Of a DNA stretch of 64,000 nucleotides, positions 1-9,894 are shown piece after piece. How positions within the stretch are numbered: position 1 is the first letter of the stretch; each line of letters begins with the position of its first letter. The position numbers and the translations under genes were made by a program. Under the pieces are notes generated by a model. The model was not told where the DNA came from. It saw only the letters and a list, made by a program, of their open reading frames with translations, and searched no databases. This DNA comes from JAICKM01 sp038228295 (GTDB lineage: Bacteria > Chloroflexota > Chloroflexia > QHBQ01 > JAICKM01), in the NCBI GenBank assembly GCA_038228295.1, contig JBBRPH010000019.1, positions 1 through 64,000 on the forward strand, read 5' to 3'.

Positions 1-1431
1 AGCGGCGGCAACGACGCGGCCAAGCACAGCGAACAGTCGCGATTCACCGGCCAGCAAATGCCGCTCAAAATCATTGAAATCAACCGCAACCGCAACCGCC
101 TCATCCTGTCGGAACGCCAGGCGGCGCAAGAGCAGCGCGATGCCCGCAAAGAGCAACTGCTGGCCGAACTCATCCCCGGCGCGATCCGCGAAGGCACGGT
201 ATCCAGCATCTGCGACTTCGGCGCGTTCGTGGACATCGGCGGGGCCGACGGCCTGATCCACCTCTCCGAACTGAGTTGGAGCCGCGTCAACCACCCCAGC
301 GAAGTGCTGCGCGTCGGCGCGCCGGTGCGCGTCTATGTGATGAGCGTGGACGAGCGCGACCGCAAGATCGCCCTCAGCCTCAAGCGCACCCAACCCGAAC
401 CGTGGAGCCAGGTTATGGAGCATTATCAACTGGGCCAACTGGTGCGCGGCACCATCACCCAGTTGACCGACTTCGGCGCGTTCGCGCGGCTCGAAGACGG
501 CATCGAAGGCTTGATCCACGTCTCCGAACTAGCCGAAGGCCGCGTCACGCATCCGCGCAACGTGGTGCAAGAAGGCTGGGAACTGACCCTGCGCGTCATC
601 CGCATTGACCCGCAGCGCCGCCGCATGGGCCTCAGCCTCAAGCGGGCCATGGAAGTCCAAGAGGGCGACACCCTGGAACCGCAGGGCGAATTGCCCGCCC
701 CCACGCCGCGTAACGCCCCCGAAGGCGACGCCGCGCGGGCCGGCCGTCCCGGCGCCGGCAACCGCCCCGGTCGCGGTCGCGGTCGCGACGACGAGCAAGG
801 CGGCGAAGGCACCACCCCGCAAGCCGGCCCAGCCGGCGAGCAGGCGGAAGCCGCCGCCCCCACGCCCGCCGCCGCGCTCCCGCCCATCCAGGCGCCGGTC
901 CAGCCGCCGCCGCCCCCGCCCCCGCCCCCGCCCCCGCCGTTGCCGCCGGTTGAAGGCGACACCGCGATGGCCCAGGCGATGGCTCAAGCGCGCCGCAACC
1001 TGGCCGCTGAAGCCCAGGAAGCCGACGAGACCGCGCCGCCCGCCGCCGCCACTGAGCCGGCCGACGCAAGCAGTGGGCGGGCAACCGGCCACGGCGAAGC
1101 AACGGCCGACCACATCAGCGCCCATCTGGCCGGCGCCGCAAGCGCCGACCACAGCCGGCCGGCCGGGGCCGTGCCCGACCATGCCGAGACAACGGGCGGC
1201 GACGCCGCCGCCCACACCCGTGAAACCAGCGGCGCAGGTGCCGACGTTAATTCAGTAGCAGCATCGTCCGAGAGCTACAGCTCAGCGATGCCCGCCGATG
1301 GTTCCTCATCGGCCGGCGACCTGGATCAGTCGCATACCGCCGCCCCCACGTATCACCCGCACATGGGCGATGGTGCGAATGTGACCCCGGCCGACGATAC
1401 AGGTGAGGACACCGGCACCGCAACCGAATAA
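1..1431 (+). CDS. S1 RNA-binding domain protein (rpsA-like), 5' end outside window
   Basis: The frame is open from base 1, so the start lies upstream; the ATG at 58 is internal. About 476 residues are visible. They comprise the tail of one S1 domain (residues 20-38), a complete S1 domain at about 64-129 (DFGAFVDI, GLIHLSELS) and another at about 147-216 (DFGAFARL, GLIHVSEL). S1 domains are OB folds that bind single-stranded RNA, and a multi-S1 chain suggests a ribosomal protein S1 homologue helping mRNA recruitment. The last 260 residues are a low-complexity Ala/Pro/Thr/Gly tail with an Arg/Gly patch near 250-265 and 12 consecutive prolines encoded at 904-939. The tail is not typical of S1 and may be disordered. 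Whether this is the main S1 protein or a paralogue cannot be decided without the N-terminus. Confidence 0.85.
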   Translation, partial: SGGNDAAKHSEQSRFTGQQMPLKIIEINRNRNRLILSERQAAQEQRDARKEQLLAELIPGAIREGTVSSICDFGAFVDIGGADGLIHLSELSWSRVNHPSEVLRVGAPVRVYVMSVDERDRKIALSLKRTQPEPWSQVMEHYQLGQLVRGTITQLTDFGAFARLEDGIEGLIHVSELAEGRVTHPRNVVQEGWELTLRVIRIDPQRRRMGLSLKRAMEVQEGDTLEPQGELPAPTPRNAPEGDAARAGRPGAGNRPGRGRGRDDEQGGEGTTPQAGPAGEQAEAAAPTPAAALPPIQAPVQPPPPPPPPPPPPLPPVEGDTAMAQAMAQARRNLAAEAQEADETAPPAAATEPADASSGRATGHGEATADHISAHLAGAASADHSRPAGAVPDHAETTGGDAAAHTRETSGAGADVNSVAASSESYSSAMPADGSSSAGDLDQSHTAAPTYHPHMGDGANVTPADDTGEDTGTATE

Positions 1432-1486
1432 CGCGCCGCCGGCGGGCCGTTGCCCGTCGCCCGGCACGATCTACGCCGCGCTACTG

Positions 1487-1545
1487 TAGCCTGGCTACTC
1501 GCCGCCCGCCCCTTCGGGGTCCGGTTCTTGCGAGTAGCCGGGCTA
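1487..1545 (+). other. Long imperfect hairpin in the S1-clpC intergenic region
   Basis: Bases 1488-1502 pair with 1530-1544 (15 pairs, one G-U), extended by a T-A pair at 1487/1545. A smaller CCCC-TT-CGGGG hairpin sits in the loop. No T-tract follows, so it is not a classical intrinsic terminator, though it may still end or process the upstream transcript. A TATAAA box at 1550-1555 directly after it is a possible -10 for clpC. The rest of 1432-1660 shows nothing else recognisable; no CIRCE or CtsR-type operator was seen. Confidence 0.5.
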
Positions 1546-1660
1546 TCGCTATAAAATAGGCTCACTGTGCAACGGCACACTGTCTGCCGGCCCACCCCCG
1601 GCGCGCGCACACCACCGGTCCCCCGCTCCCACAGCGGTTGGGCCATCATGGGAGAAGAAA

Positions 1661-4237
<2,577 letters not shown>

Positions 4238-4260
4238 CCCGCCGCCGCCCGCAATCACGA

Positions 4261-4290
4261 ACGGGGTGCCCTACGGCACCCCGTTTCTGT
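4261..4290 (+). terminator. Intrinsic terminator of clpC
   Basis: A perfect 10-bp stem (4261-4270 with 4275-4284, ACGGGGTGCC/GGCACCCCGT) with a 4-base loop, followed by TTCTGTT. It lies 23 bases after the clpC stop. Confidence 0.85.
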
Positions 4291-4370
4291 TGGGGGCGCG
4301 GGGGCAGCACCCGCCCCCTCACGGCAAAAGATCGGTCTAATGGCGGCTACTCAAGCGGCGGGTGATCCGG

Positions 4371-4376
4371 TATAAT
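4371..4376 (+). promoter_or_regulatory. Consensus -10 box (TATAAT) upstream of cysS
   Basis: A perfect TATAAT preceded by GG, about 97 bases before the cysS ATG. No good -35 hexamer stands at 16-18 bases. The leader contains C-rich and G-rich blocks at about 4398-4450 that could pair; no T-box motif was recognised. Confidence 0.5.
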
Positions 4377-4472
4377 TGCCTGCAAACCTGCCTGACCGCC
4401 CCCCGGCGGGCGCAAACCGTAGACCCTCCTCCCTCGGCTGGGGGGAGGTCGGCCTAGTGAGGAACCTGCCTG

Positions 4473-5933
4473 ATGGTCGTTTACCTGTACAATACGCTGA
4501 CGCGCAGCAAAGAAGCCTTCATCCCGCCCGATGCCCCGCAGGTGGGAATGTATACCTGCGGCCCCACCGTCTACGATTACCAGCATATCGGCAATATGCG
4601 CACCTACCTGTTCGAGGATGTGCTGAAGCGCGTGCTGACCTACAACGGCTACGCGGTCACGCACGTCCTGAACATCACCGATGTCGGCCACCTCACGTCG
4701 GATGCCGACGAGGGCGAGGACAAGATGGCCGTGGGCGCGCTGCGGACCGGCAAAACGCCCGCCGAAATCGCCCGCTTCTTCACCGAGGTATACTTCAGCG
4801 ACTTTGCCGCCCTCAACTGCCTGCTGCCCTCCGTCGTCTGCCCCGCCACCGAGCACATCCCTGAAATGATCGCCCTGATCGAGTGCCTCGTCGCCAAAGG
4901 CGTGGCCTACGAGATCAGCGACGGCGTCTATTTCGATGTGGCGCAGTTCCCCGCCTATGGTCGCCTCAGCCGCCTATCGCTGGAAGGCCAGGAGGCGGGC
5001 GCGCGCGTCGAGGTGAACACGGAGAAGCACGGGCCGTTCGATTTCGCGCTCTGGAAGCGGGCCGAACCACGCCATCTGCAACAGTGGCCCAGCCCCTGGG
5101 GTCAGGGCTTCCCCGGCTGGCACATCGAATGCTCGGCCATGAGCATGAAATACCTGGGGCCGACCTTCGACATCCATTGCGGCGGCATTGACCACATCCC
5201 GGTCCACCACGAGAACGAGATCGCGCAAAGCGAAGCCTGCACTGGGCAGCCGTTCGCCCGTTACTGGCTGCACGGCGAATTCTTGCGGATGCTGCAACCG
5301 ATCACGCGGCAACAGGGCGCGGCGACGGAAACCGTCGAAGAAGAAGTGAAGATGAGCAAAAGCCTGGGCGGCTTTATCAAGCTGAGTGATCTGGCGGCCG
5401 CCGGCTATGCGCCGCTGACCTACCGCTACCTCTGCCTCACCGCGCACTACCGCGCCGCCCTCAGCTTCCGCAACGACCTGAGTTCACTCGATGCGGCCCG
5501 CACCGCGCTCGACCGCCTGTATGACTTTGTGCGTCGCGCCGCGTCTGCTGAGGCCACTGCCGCCGGCAGCGATGCAGGCTGGACGGCCGCGTTCGACACG
5601 GCTTTCCGCGAGGCGATCAACGACGACCTGAATATGCCGCGCGCCCTGGCGACCGTCTGGGAGCTGGTGGGCGAGGCGAACCGCCGCGACCAGGCCGCCG
5701 CCGCCCTGCCCCTGCTGTTCGCCTGGGATGCCGTGCTGGGCCTCGATCTCGCCGCCCAGGCCGACCGCACCGACACCCTGACCCCTGCCGAACACGCCCT
5801 GGTCGCGGCCCGCGCCGCCGCTCGCACCGCCAAGCAGTGGGCACAAGCCGATGCCCTGCGCGCCGAACTGCGCGCCCGCGGCCTTGAAGTGGAAGACACG
5901 GCGCAGGGCCAACGTTGGAAGCGTGTGCCGTGA
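4473..5933 (+). CDS. cysS: Cysteinyl-tRNA synthetase
   Basis: A class I aminoacyl-tRNA synthetase that charges tRNA-Cys. The HIGN signature (residues 38-41) and KMSKS loop (293-297) are both present. The zinc ligands fit C29 (in MYTCGPTVYD), C220, H245 and E249. The 486-residue length is normal. Between the WLHGEFL strand and KMSKS there is a longer linker than usual (about 271-290), and the C-terminal helical anticodon-binding region is Ala/Arg-rich. It is a single gene behind its own -10 box. The next gene, 58 bases downstream, has quite different base composition. Confidence 0.96.
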   Translation: MVVYLYNTLTRSKEAFIPPDAPQVGMYTCGPTVYDYQHIGNMRTYLFEDVLKRVLTYNGYAVTHVLNITDVGHLTSDADEGEDKMAVGALRTGKTPAEIARFFTEVYFSDFAALNCLLPSVVCPATEHIPEMIALIECLVAKGVAYEISDGVYFDVAQFPAYGRLSRLSLEGQEAGARVEVNTEKHGPFDFALWKRAEPRHLQQWPSPWGQGFPGWHIECSAMSMKYLGPTFDIHCGGIDHIPVHHENEIAQSEACTGQPFARYWLHGEFLRMLQPITRQQGAATETVEEEVKMSKSLGGFIKLSDLAAAGYAPLTYRYLCLTAHYRAALSFRNDLSSLDAARTALDRLYDFVRRAASAEATAAGSDAGWTAAFDTAFREAINDDLNMPRALATVWELVGEANRRDQAAAALPLLFAWDAVLGLDLAAQADRTDTLTPAEHALVAARAAARTAKQWAQADALRAELRARGLEVEDTAQGQRWKRVP

Positions 5934-5990
5934 AACGTGACTCATAACCAAGAATCCCGCTCTGGGCTGTGTGGGTAGGGGTGAATACCG

Positions 5991-7175
5991 ATGATCAGTG
6001 AGCTATCCGCAGCGTACATTACGCGCGTACAAGTGCAAGGCTTTCGCAGCCTTCACGATGTGACAGTTGATTTGCAGGACTTAACTGTGTTAGTCGGACC
6101 AAACGGCTCCGGCAAGAGCGTCTTTCTGGACACTCTGGCCTTTCTCCGCGACACCTTGATCCACTCGCCCAGCGATGCCTTCAAGCTGCGTGGCGGCATG
6201 AATGAGGTGCGTTCACGGAACGGTCAGCCTAACAAGCACCTCACCATTGAGGTGCATTTGCGATCACGCCAGGAAGCCGGTTTTACAGGGCAATACCGGC
6301 TGCGACTGCGCCCGCAACCTAAGAAGTACGCCTTCACTGTAGAAGAAGAGGCTTGCACGGTATTTACAGGAGCCGAACGGCAATGCCATAATTTCGTAGT
6401 CAAACGCAGCGAGTGGCGTGCATCGACAGAAAACCTGCGCCCCGAACTCGCATGGAACCGGTTAGCCCTGCCGGTGATGTCAAGCCTTGCCCCTTTCGCG
6501 CCCATCTACCGAGCGCTTACCGAGATGTACTTCTACAACGTGAACACGGAGGCGGTTGCGGCTTACGGGAAGCCGGAGGACGAGCGGCGACTCGCAGCCA
6601 ATGGTAGTAACGCTGCGGCGGTGCTACGCCACCTACGCATAACGGATGCAACGCTGTACGGCAAAGTGATTGACGGGCTGCATTTGATCGTGCCTACCAT
6701 CCGTAGTGTAACGACCAAGACTCATGGTGACCTGCTGACTCTGGCCTTTGAAGAGGAACACGCCGATCAGAAGCCGGTAATCTTCGAGGGCCGCTCGATG
6801 TCGGAAGGTACCCTGCGCGTGCTGGCGGTGTTGCTCGCCATCTACCAGGAAGAGCCACCCACCCTGATTGGCTTGGAAGAGCCGGAAACAGCGATCCATT
6901 CTGGTGCAGCCGAAGTACTGATTGACTTACTCAGTGAAGCGGCGCTGCGTTCGCAAATCCTTGTGACGACGCATAGCGGGGATTTGCTGAATTATTTCGA
7001 CACGGAATCCCTCCGTGCGGTAGGTCGGCGCAACGGGTATAGTGTGATCGCCCCGGTTGACGCGATGCAATTAGGAATTATTCGGGATGGACTATTCAAT
7101 GCGGGAGAGTTGCACCGCATGGAAGGGCTACAGCCAGACGCTGGAGCAATGGAGGTAGCCCATGCCTCCGCATAA
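5991..7175 (+). CDS. AAA/OLD-like ATPase of a two-gene module (candidate defence ATPase)
   Basis: A 394-residue SMC/ABC-type ATPase. It has Walker A GPNGSGKS (36-43) straight after an N-terminal 'xxGFRSLxDxxVDL' strand, an ABC signature-like SMSEGTLR (269-276), Walker B LIGLEEPE (292-299) and an H-switch TTHSGD (326-331). This layout matches the AAA_21/RecF/OLD group, in which ATPase dimers license a partner nuclease. The gene overlaps the next by 14 bases, so the two are translationally coupled. G+C is about half (31 of 60 bases at 6061-6120) against 48 of 60 in cysS at 5641-5700, which suggests horizontal acquisition. The ATG follows TAGGGGTGA. A defence role is inferred from architecture, not shown. 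Confidence 0.85.
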   Translation: MISELSAAYITRVQVQGFRSLHDVTVDLQDLTVLVGPNGSGKSVFLDTLAFLRDTLIHSPSDAFKLRGGMNEVRSRNGQPNKHLTIEVHLRSRQEAGFTGQYRLRLRPQPKKYAFTVEEEACTVFTGAERQCHNFVVKRSEWRASTENLRPELAWNRLALPVMSSLAPFAPIYRALTEMYFYNVNTEAVAAYGKPEDERRLAANGSNAAAVLRHLRITDATLYGKVIDGLHLIVPTIRSVTTKTHGDLLTLAFEEEHADQKPVIFEGRSMSEGTLRVLAVLLAIYQEEPPTLIGLEEPETAIHSGAAEVLIDLLSEAALRSQILVTTHSGDLLNYFDTESLRAVGRRNGYSVIAPVDAMQLGIIRDGLFNAGELHRMEGLQPDAGAMEVAHASA

Positions 7176-7821
7176 AATGGCGGTCATCGTTGAGGGTAAA
7201 GGTGACGCAGCGGCCATTGCAAACCTGTTGCCGCGATTGCTTGATCAAGAGTTTCAGCGCACCGATTGGCAAGTCCAAGCAAAACGTACAAATGGGTGTG
7301 GCGAACTGACCAAGCCAGGCGGCGTTGAGCGGTTTGTGCGGCTCTGCCTCCACCAGGAGCCGGCTTGTCGAGGCATCCTGATCTTGATTGACGGGGATGC
7401 TGCCCGTCAATTGCCCCGCAAGCCCATGGATCCTTGCTCACCCTGGTTCGCCCGCCAGTTAGCTGGCCGCGTGCGCCAGATGCAGCCGCCAGTGCCGGTG
7501 GCGGTCGTCGTGGCCCGTTGGGAGTACGAGGTGTGGCTCATCGCCAGCATTGAAACAACCGCTCCCGCCCTGCCGGGGTCGCCCCAGCATCACCCGCCCT
7601 GTCCCGCCAACGTGGAAGAACTAGCGGAGCCCAAGCAATGGCTCAATCTCTGCATTCCGCAAGGCCAAAAATACCTCGAAACCCGTGATCAGGCACGGCT
7701 AACAGCCAAGATGGATTTCGCGCTGGTCGCGCCGCGCTGCCGATCCTTCCGGCGGCTAAAGAATGCGATCCAGCAGATCCTAAACGGCCACGATCAGGCA
7801 GCGCCTGCGGTAACGCCATGA
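7162..7821 (+). CDS. TOPRIM-like DUF4276-type protein, partner of the upstream ATPase
   Basis: A 219-residue protein opening with MAVIVEGKGD; the VEGKGD at 10-15 is the acidic first motif of TOPRIM folds. An ILILIDGDA strand (72-80) supplies the DxD motif, and ARWEYEVWLIAS (118-129) resembles the conserved Glu-rich 'E.E.WLIA' stretch of DUF4276 proteins. In OLD and Gabija proteins a TOPRIM nuclease is fused to the ATPase; here the two halves are separate genes, as in PARIS. The start is set by GGAGGT five bases before the ATG, inside the ATPase gene. The family name is from memory of motifs, and nuclease activity is inferred. Confidence 0.7.
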   Translation: MPPHKMAVIVEGKGDAAAIANLLPRLLDQEFQRTDWQVQAKRTNGCGELTKPGGVERFVRLCLHQEPACRGILILIDGDAARQLPRKPMDPCSPWFARQLAGRVRQMQPPVPVAVVVARWEYEVWLIASIETTAPALPGSPQHHPPCPANVEELAEPKQWLNLCIPQGQKYLETRDQARLTAKMDFALVAPRCRSFRRLKNAIQQILNGHDQAAPAVTP

Positions 7822-7864
7822 ACATTGCTGTCTACAGCACGCCCTACGCCACAGGAGACCACGC

Positions 7865-8371
7865 ATGACTGAGGAGCAACCGCCGGCGCCCCGCATCCGG
7901 CCGGGGGTCTACGGCATCAGCCTGACCGAGGATCGCGGGCAGGTGCTGCTGACCCGCGACGGCGTATCGCACCGCTGGGAGTTGCCCGGCGGCGGCATTG
8001 ACCCCGGCGAACGCGCCGCCGCCGCACTGGTGCGCGAGGTGGCCGAAGAGGTGGGACTCGCAGCTACCGTCGGCCCACCAGTCTATTTCTCCGACGAATA
8101 CTACCATTACCCACCGCACACCGGTGACGCGACTTGGTACTCGATCAAGCTGTTTTATCTGATCCACACCCCCGGCCTGCTCGACCCAGCCTTCGCGGAA
8201 GACCACGCCGCCGGGCATGGGGCCAACTACGGGGCCGGTTGGGTGCCCATCGAAGAACTCGACGGCCTCGACATCCTGCCCGACCACTACGATGCGATCC
8301 AGCGCGCCCTCACCTGGCTCGAAGCCACCGAAGGCCCAGTGGTCGGCGATGACGACGACGATGATGATTAG
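7865..8371 (+). CDS. NUDIX hydrolase
   Basis: A 168-residue NUDIX pyrophosphohydrolase with a complete NUDIX box (GGIDPGERAAAALVREVAEE followed by VGL), fitting GX5EX7REUXEEXGU. The box lies at about residues 41-63. Substrate is unknown; such enzymes clean up modified nucleotides or nucleoside-diphosphate derivatives. The protein ends in a run of seven aspartates, and the stop codon overlaps the first unit of a heptamer array. The ribosome binding site AGGAGA is seven bases before the ATG. It returns to the high G+C of the chromosome, marking the right edge of the low-G+C island. Confidence 0.9.
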   Translation: MTEEQPPAPRIRPGVYGISLTEDRGQVLLTRDGVSHRWELPGGGIDPGERAAAALVREVAEEVGLAATVGPPVYFSDEYYHYPPHTGDATWYSIKLFYLIHTPGLLDPAFAEDHAAGHGANYGAGWVPIEELDGLDILPDHYDAIQRALTWLEATEGPVVGDDDDDDD

Positions 8372-8440
8372 TGCTGAGTGCTGAGTGCTGAGTGCTGAAT
8401 TAACGACCGCCAACTGACGACTGACGACTGACGACTGACG
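8371..8440. repeat. Two heptanucleotide tandem arrays
   Basis: GTGCTGA occurs four times without gaps (8371-8398), starting on the last base of the NUDIX stop codon. ACTGACG then occurs four times (8413-8440). The second unit is the reverse complement of a phase of the GTCGTCA unit found at 18452-18479. The arrays fill the NUDIX-GNAT gap. Confidence 0.95.
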
Positions 8441-8459
8441 ACCGCCCACAGGAGCAACC

Positions 8460-9020
8460 ATGACCGACACCGCAACCGACATAACCATTCTCCCGGCCAC
8501 CTCCGCCGATCTGGACGGGGTGGGGCGCGTGCAACTGGCGAGTTGGCGGACCATGTGGGTAGGCATCGCGCCGCCCGACTACCTGGATGCGTTCTCAGAT
8601 GCGGAGCGCGGCGCGGCCTGGCACGAGTTGCTGGCCGCGCAGCCCGATCAGTTTGTCTATGTCGCTGCGACCCCGGCGGGCGAGGTGGTCGGCTATGCCT
8701 GCTGCGACCCCGACGGCAACAGTGACCCGGCGTATCCCGCCGAACTGACGACGATGCACATCCTGCCCGCCTATCGCAACCGGGGCATCGGCCGCCGCCT
8801 GGTCGCCGCCGTCGTCGCGCACCTCCAGGCGCAGGGCGCGACCGCGCTCATGCTCTGGACTCTGGCCCCCAACACCGGCGCACGCCGCTTCTACGAGCGC
8901 CTGGGGGGCCGCCCGCTGGGCGAACACACGATCCCGCTGAACGAAGAAGAAACCGTGACCGTACCGGAAGTCTCCTACGGCTGGCCCGACCTGGGCGTGC
9001 TGGCGCGGGCGACCGCGTGA
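8460..9020 (+). CDS. GNAT-family N-acetyltransferase
   Basis: A 186-residue acetyl-CoA-dependent acetyltransferase. Motif A is visible as 'LTTMHILPAYRNRGIGRRLV' (about 96-115), with the Q/RxxGxG/A pyrophosphate loop as RNRGIG. The later 'LWTLAPNTGARRFYERLGG' is motif B with the usual Asn and Tyr. The substrate cannot be told. AGGAG stands six bases before the ATG. The TGA stop sits inside the first GTGATCC unit of the following array. Confidence 0.88.
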   Translation: MTDTATDITILPATSADLDGVGRVQLASWRTMWVGIAPPDYLDAFSDAERGAAWHELLAAQPDQFVYVAATPAGEVVGYACCDPDGNSDPAYPAELTTMHILPAYRNRGIGRRLVAAVVAHLQAQGATALMLWTLAPNTGARRFYERLGGRPLGEHTIPLNEEETVTVPEVSYGWPDLGVLARATA

Positions 9021-9058
9021 TCCGTGGGCGGTGATCCGTGATCCGTGATCCGTGATAA
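9017..9058. repeat. GTGATCC heptamer array overlapping a stop codon
   Basis: Six heptamers in phase (GTGATCC, GTGGGCG, GTGATCC three times, GTGATAA). The first overlaps the TGA of the GNAT gene. A reverse-complement copy CCACGGATCAC lies at 9083-9093, so the transcript could fold into an 11-bp stem upstream of surE. Confidence 0.9.
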
Positions 9059-9119
9059 CCTAGAACAGGTGTTGACTAGCGACCACGGATCACAGCGCAC
9101 ACACTAGAAAGTACAAACT

Positions 9120-9872
9120 TTGCGAATTTTACTCACCAACGACGACGGCATTGATTCCGAGGGGCTGCTGGCGCTGCACCAGGCACTCAGCCCGGCGCAC
9201 GAGGTCGCCATTATCGCGCCCGACCGCAATTGGAGCATTTCGGGCCATAACAAGACGATGGACCGGCCGCTGCGCGTGACCGAGCGGCAGTGGGCAGGCA
9301 TCAGCGGCTGGGCGACCGACGGCACGCCCGCCGATTGCGTGTCGCTGGCCGCGCTGGGCTTCCTGGGCTATAAGCCCGATCTGCTGGTGGCGGGCCTCAA
9401 CAAAGGGCCGAACCTGGGCAACGACATCACCTATTCGGGCACCGTCACGGCCGCTATGGAGGGCATTATCGCGGAGCTGCCCTCCATTGCCGTCTCGATG
9501 GAAGATTACAGCGATTGGCATTTCGCCACCGCCGGCGCCTTTATTGCCCGGCTCGTGCGCCAAGTCGAAGCGCACGGCCTCCCGGCGGGCGTGCTGCTCA
9601 ACGTCAACGTGCCCAACCTGGCGGCCGCAGCGGTCAAAGGCGTACAAGTGACGCGGCTGGGTCGGCGCATCTACCGCGATGTGCTAACCAAACGCACCGA
9701 CCCGCGCGGGCGGCCTTATTATTGGATCGGCGGCGAAATCCCGCAGTCGCATATGGACGAGGGCACCGATGCTTATGCCGTGGGCCAGGGCTATATTTCG
9801 GTCACGCCGATCCATCTGGACCTGACCAACCATCACCTGCTAGAGACGATCCGGCAGTGGGACCTAACATAA
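9120..9872 (+). CDS. surE: 5'/3'-nucleotidase SurE
   Basis: A 250-residue survival protein SurE, a metal-dependent nucleotidase acting on nucleoside monophosphates. The N-terminus is the family hallmark MRILLTNDDGIDSEGL with the metal-binding Asp pair at 8-9; the catalytic region continues with NWSISGHNKT (about 36-45) and GTPADCVSLA, and Asn-containing GLNKGPNLGNDITYSGTV (about 94-111). Translation starts at TTG (9120), which is the only start giving the conserved N-terminus. No good Shine-Dalgarno is visible in front of it. The ABC-F gene follows immediately. Confidence 0.94.
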   Translation: MRILLTNDDGIDSEGLLALHQALSPAHEVAIIAPDRNWSISGHNKTMDRPLRVTERQWAGISGWATDGTPADCVSLAALGFLGYKPDLLVAGLNKGPNLGNDITYSGTVTAAMEGIIAELPSIAVSMEDYSDWHFATAGAFIARLVRQVEAHGLPAGVLLNVNVPNLAAAAVKGVQVTRLGRRIYRDVLTKRTDPRGRPYYWIGGEIPQSHMDEGTDAYAVGQGYISVTPIHLDLTNHHLLETIRQWDLT

Positions 9873-9894
9873 TGCCGGGTTGCGGGTAAACCCG

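Noticed and set aside
8371..8440. Possible CRISPR array
   Set aside because: Units are 7 bases without spacers, and no cas genes are present.
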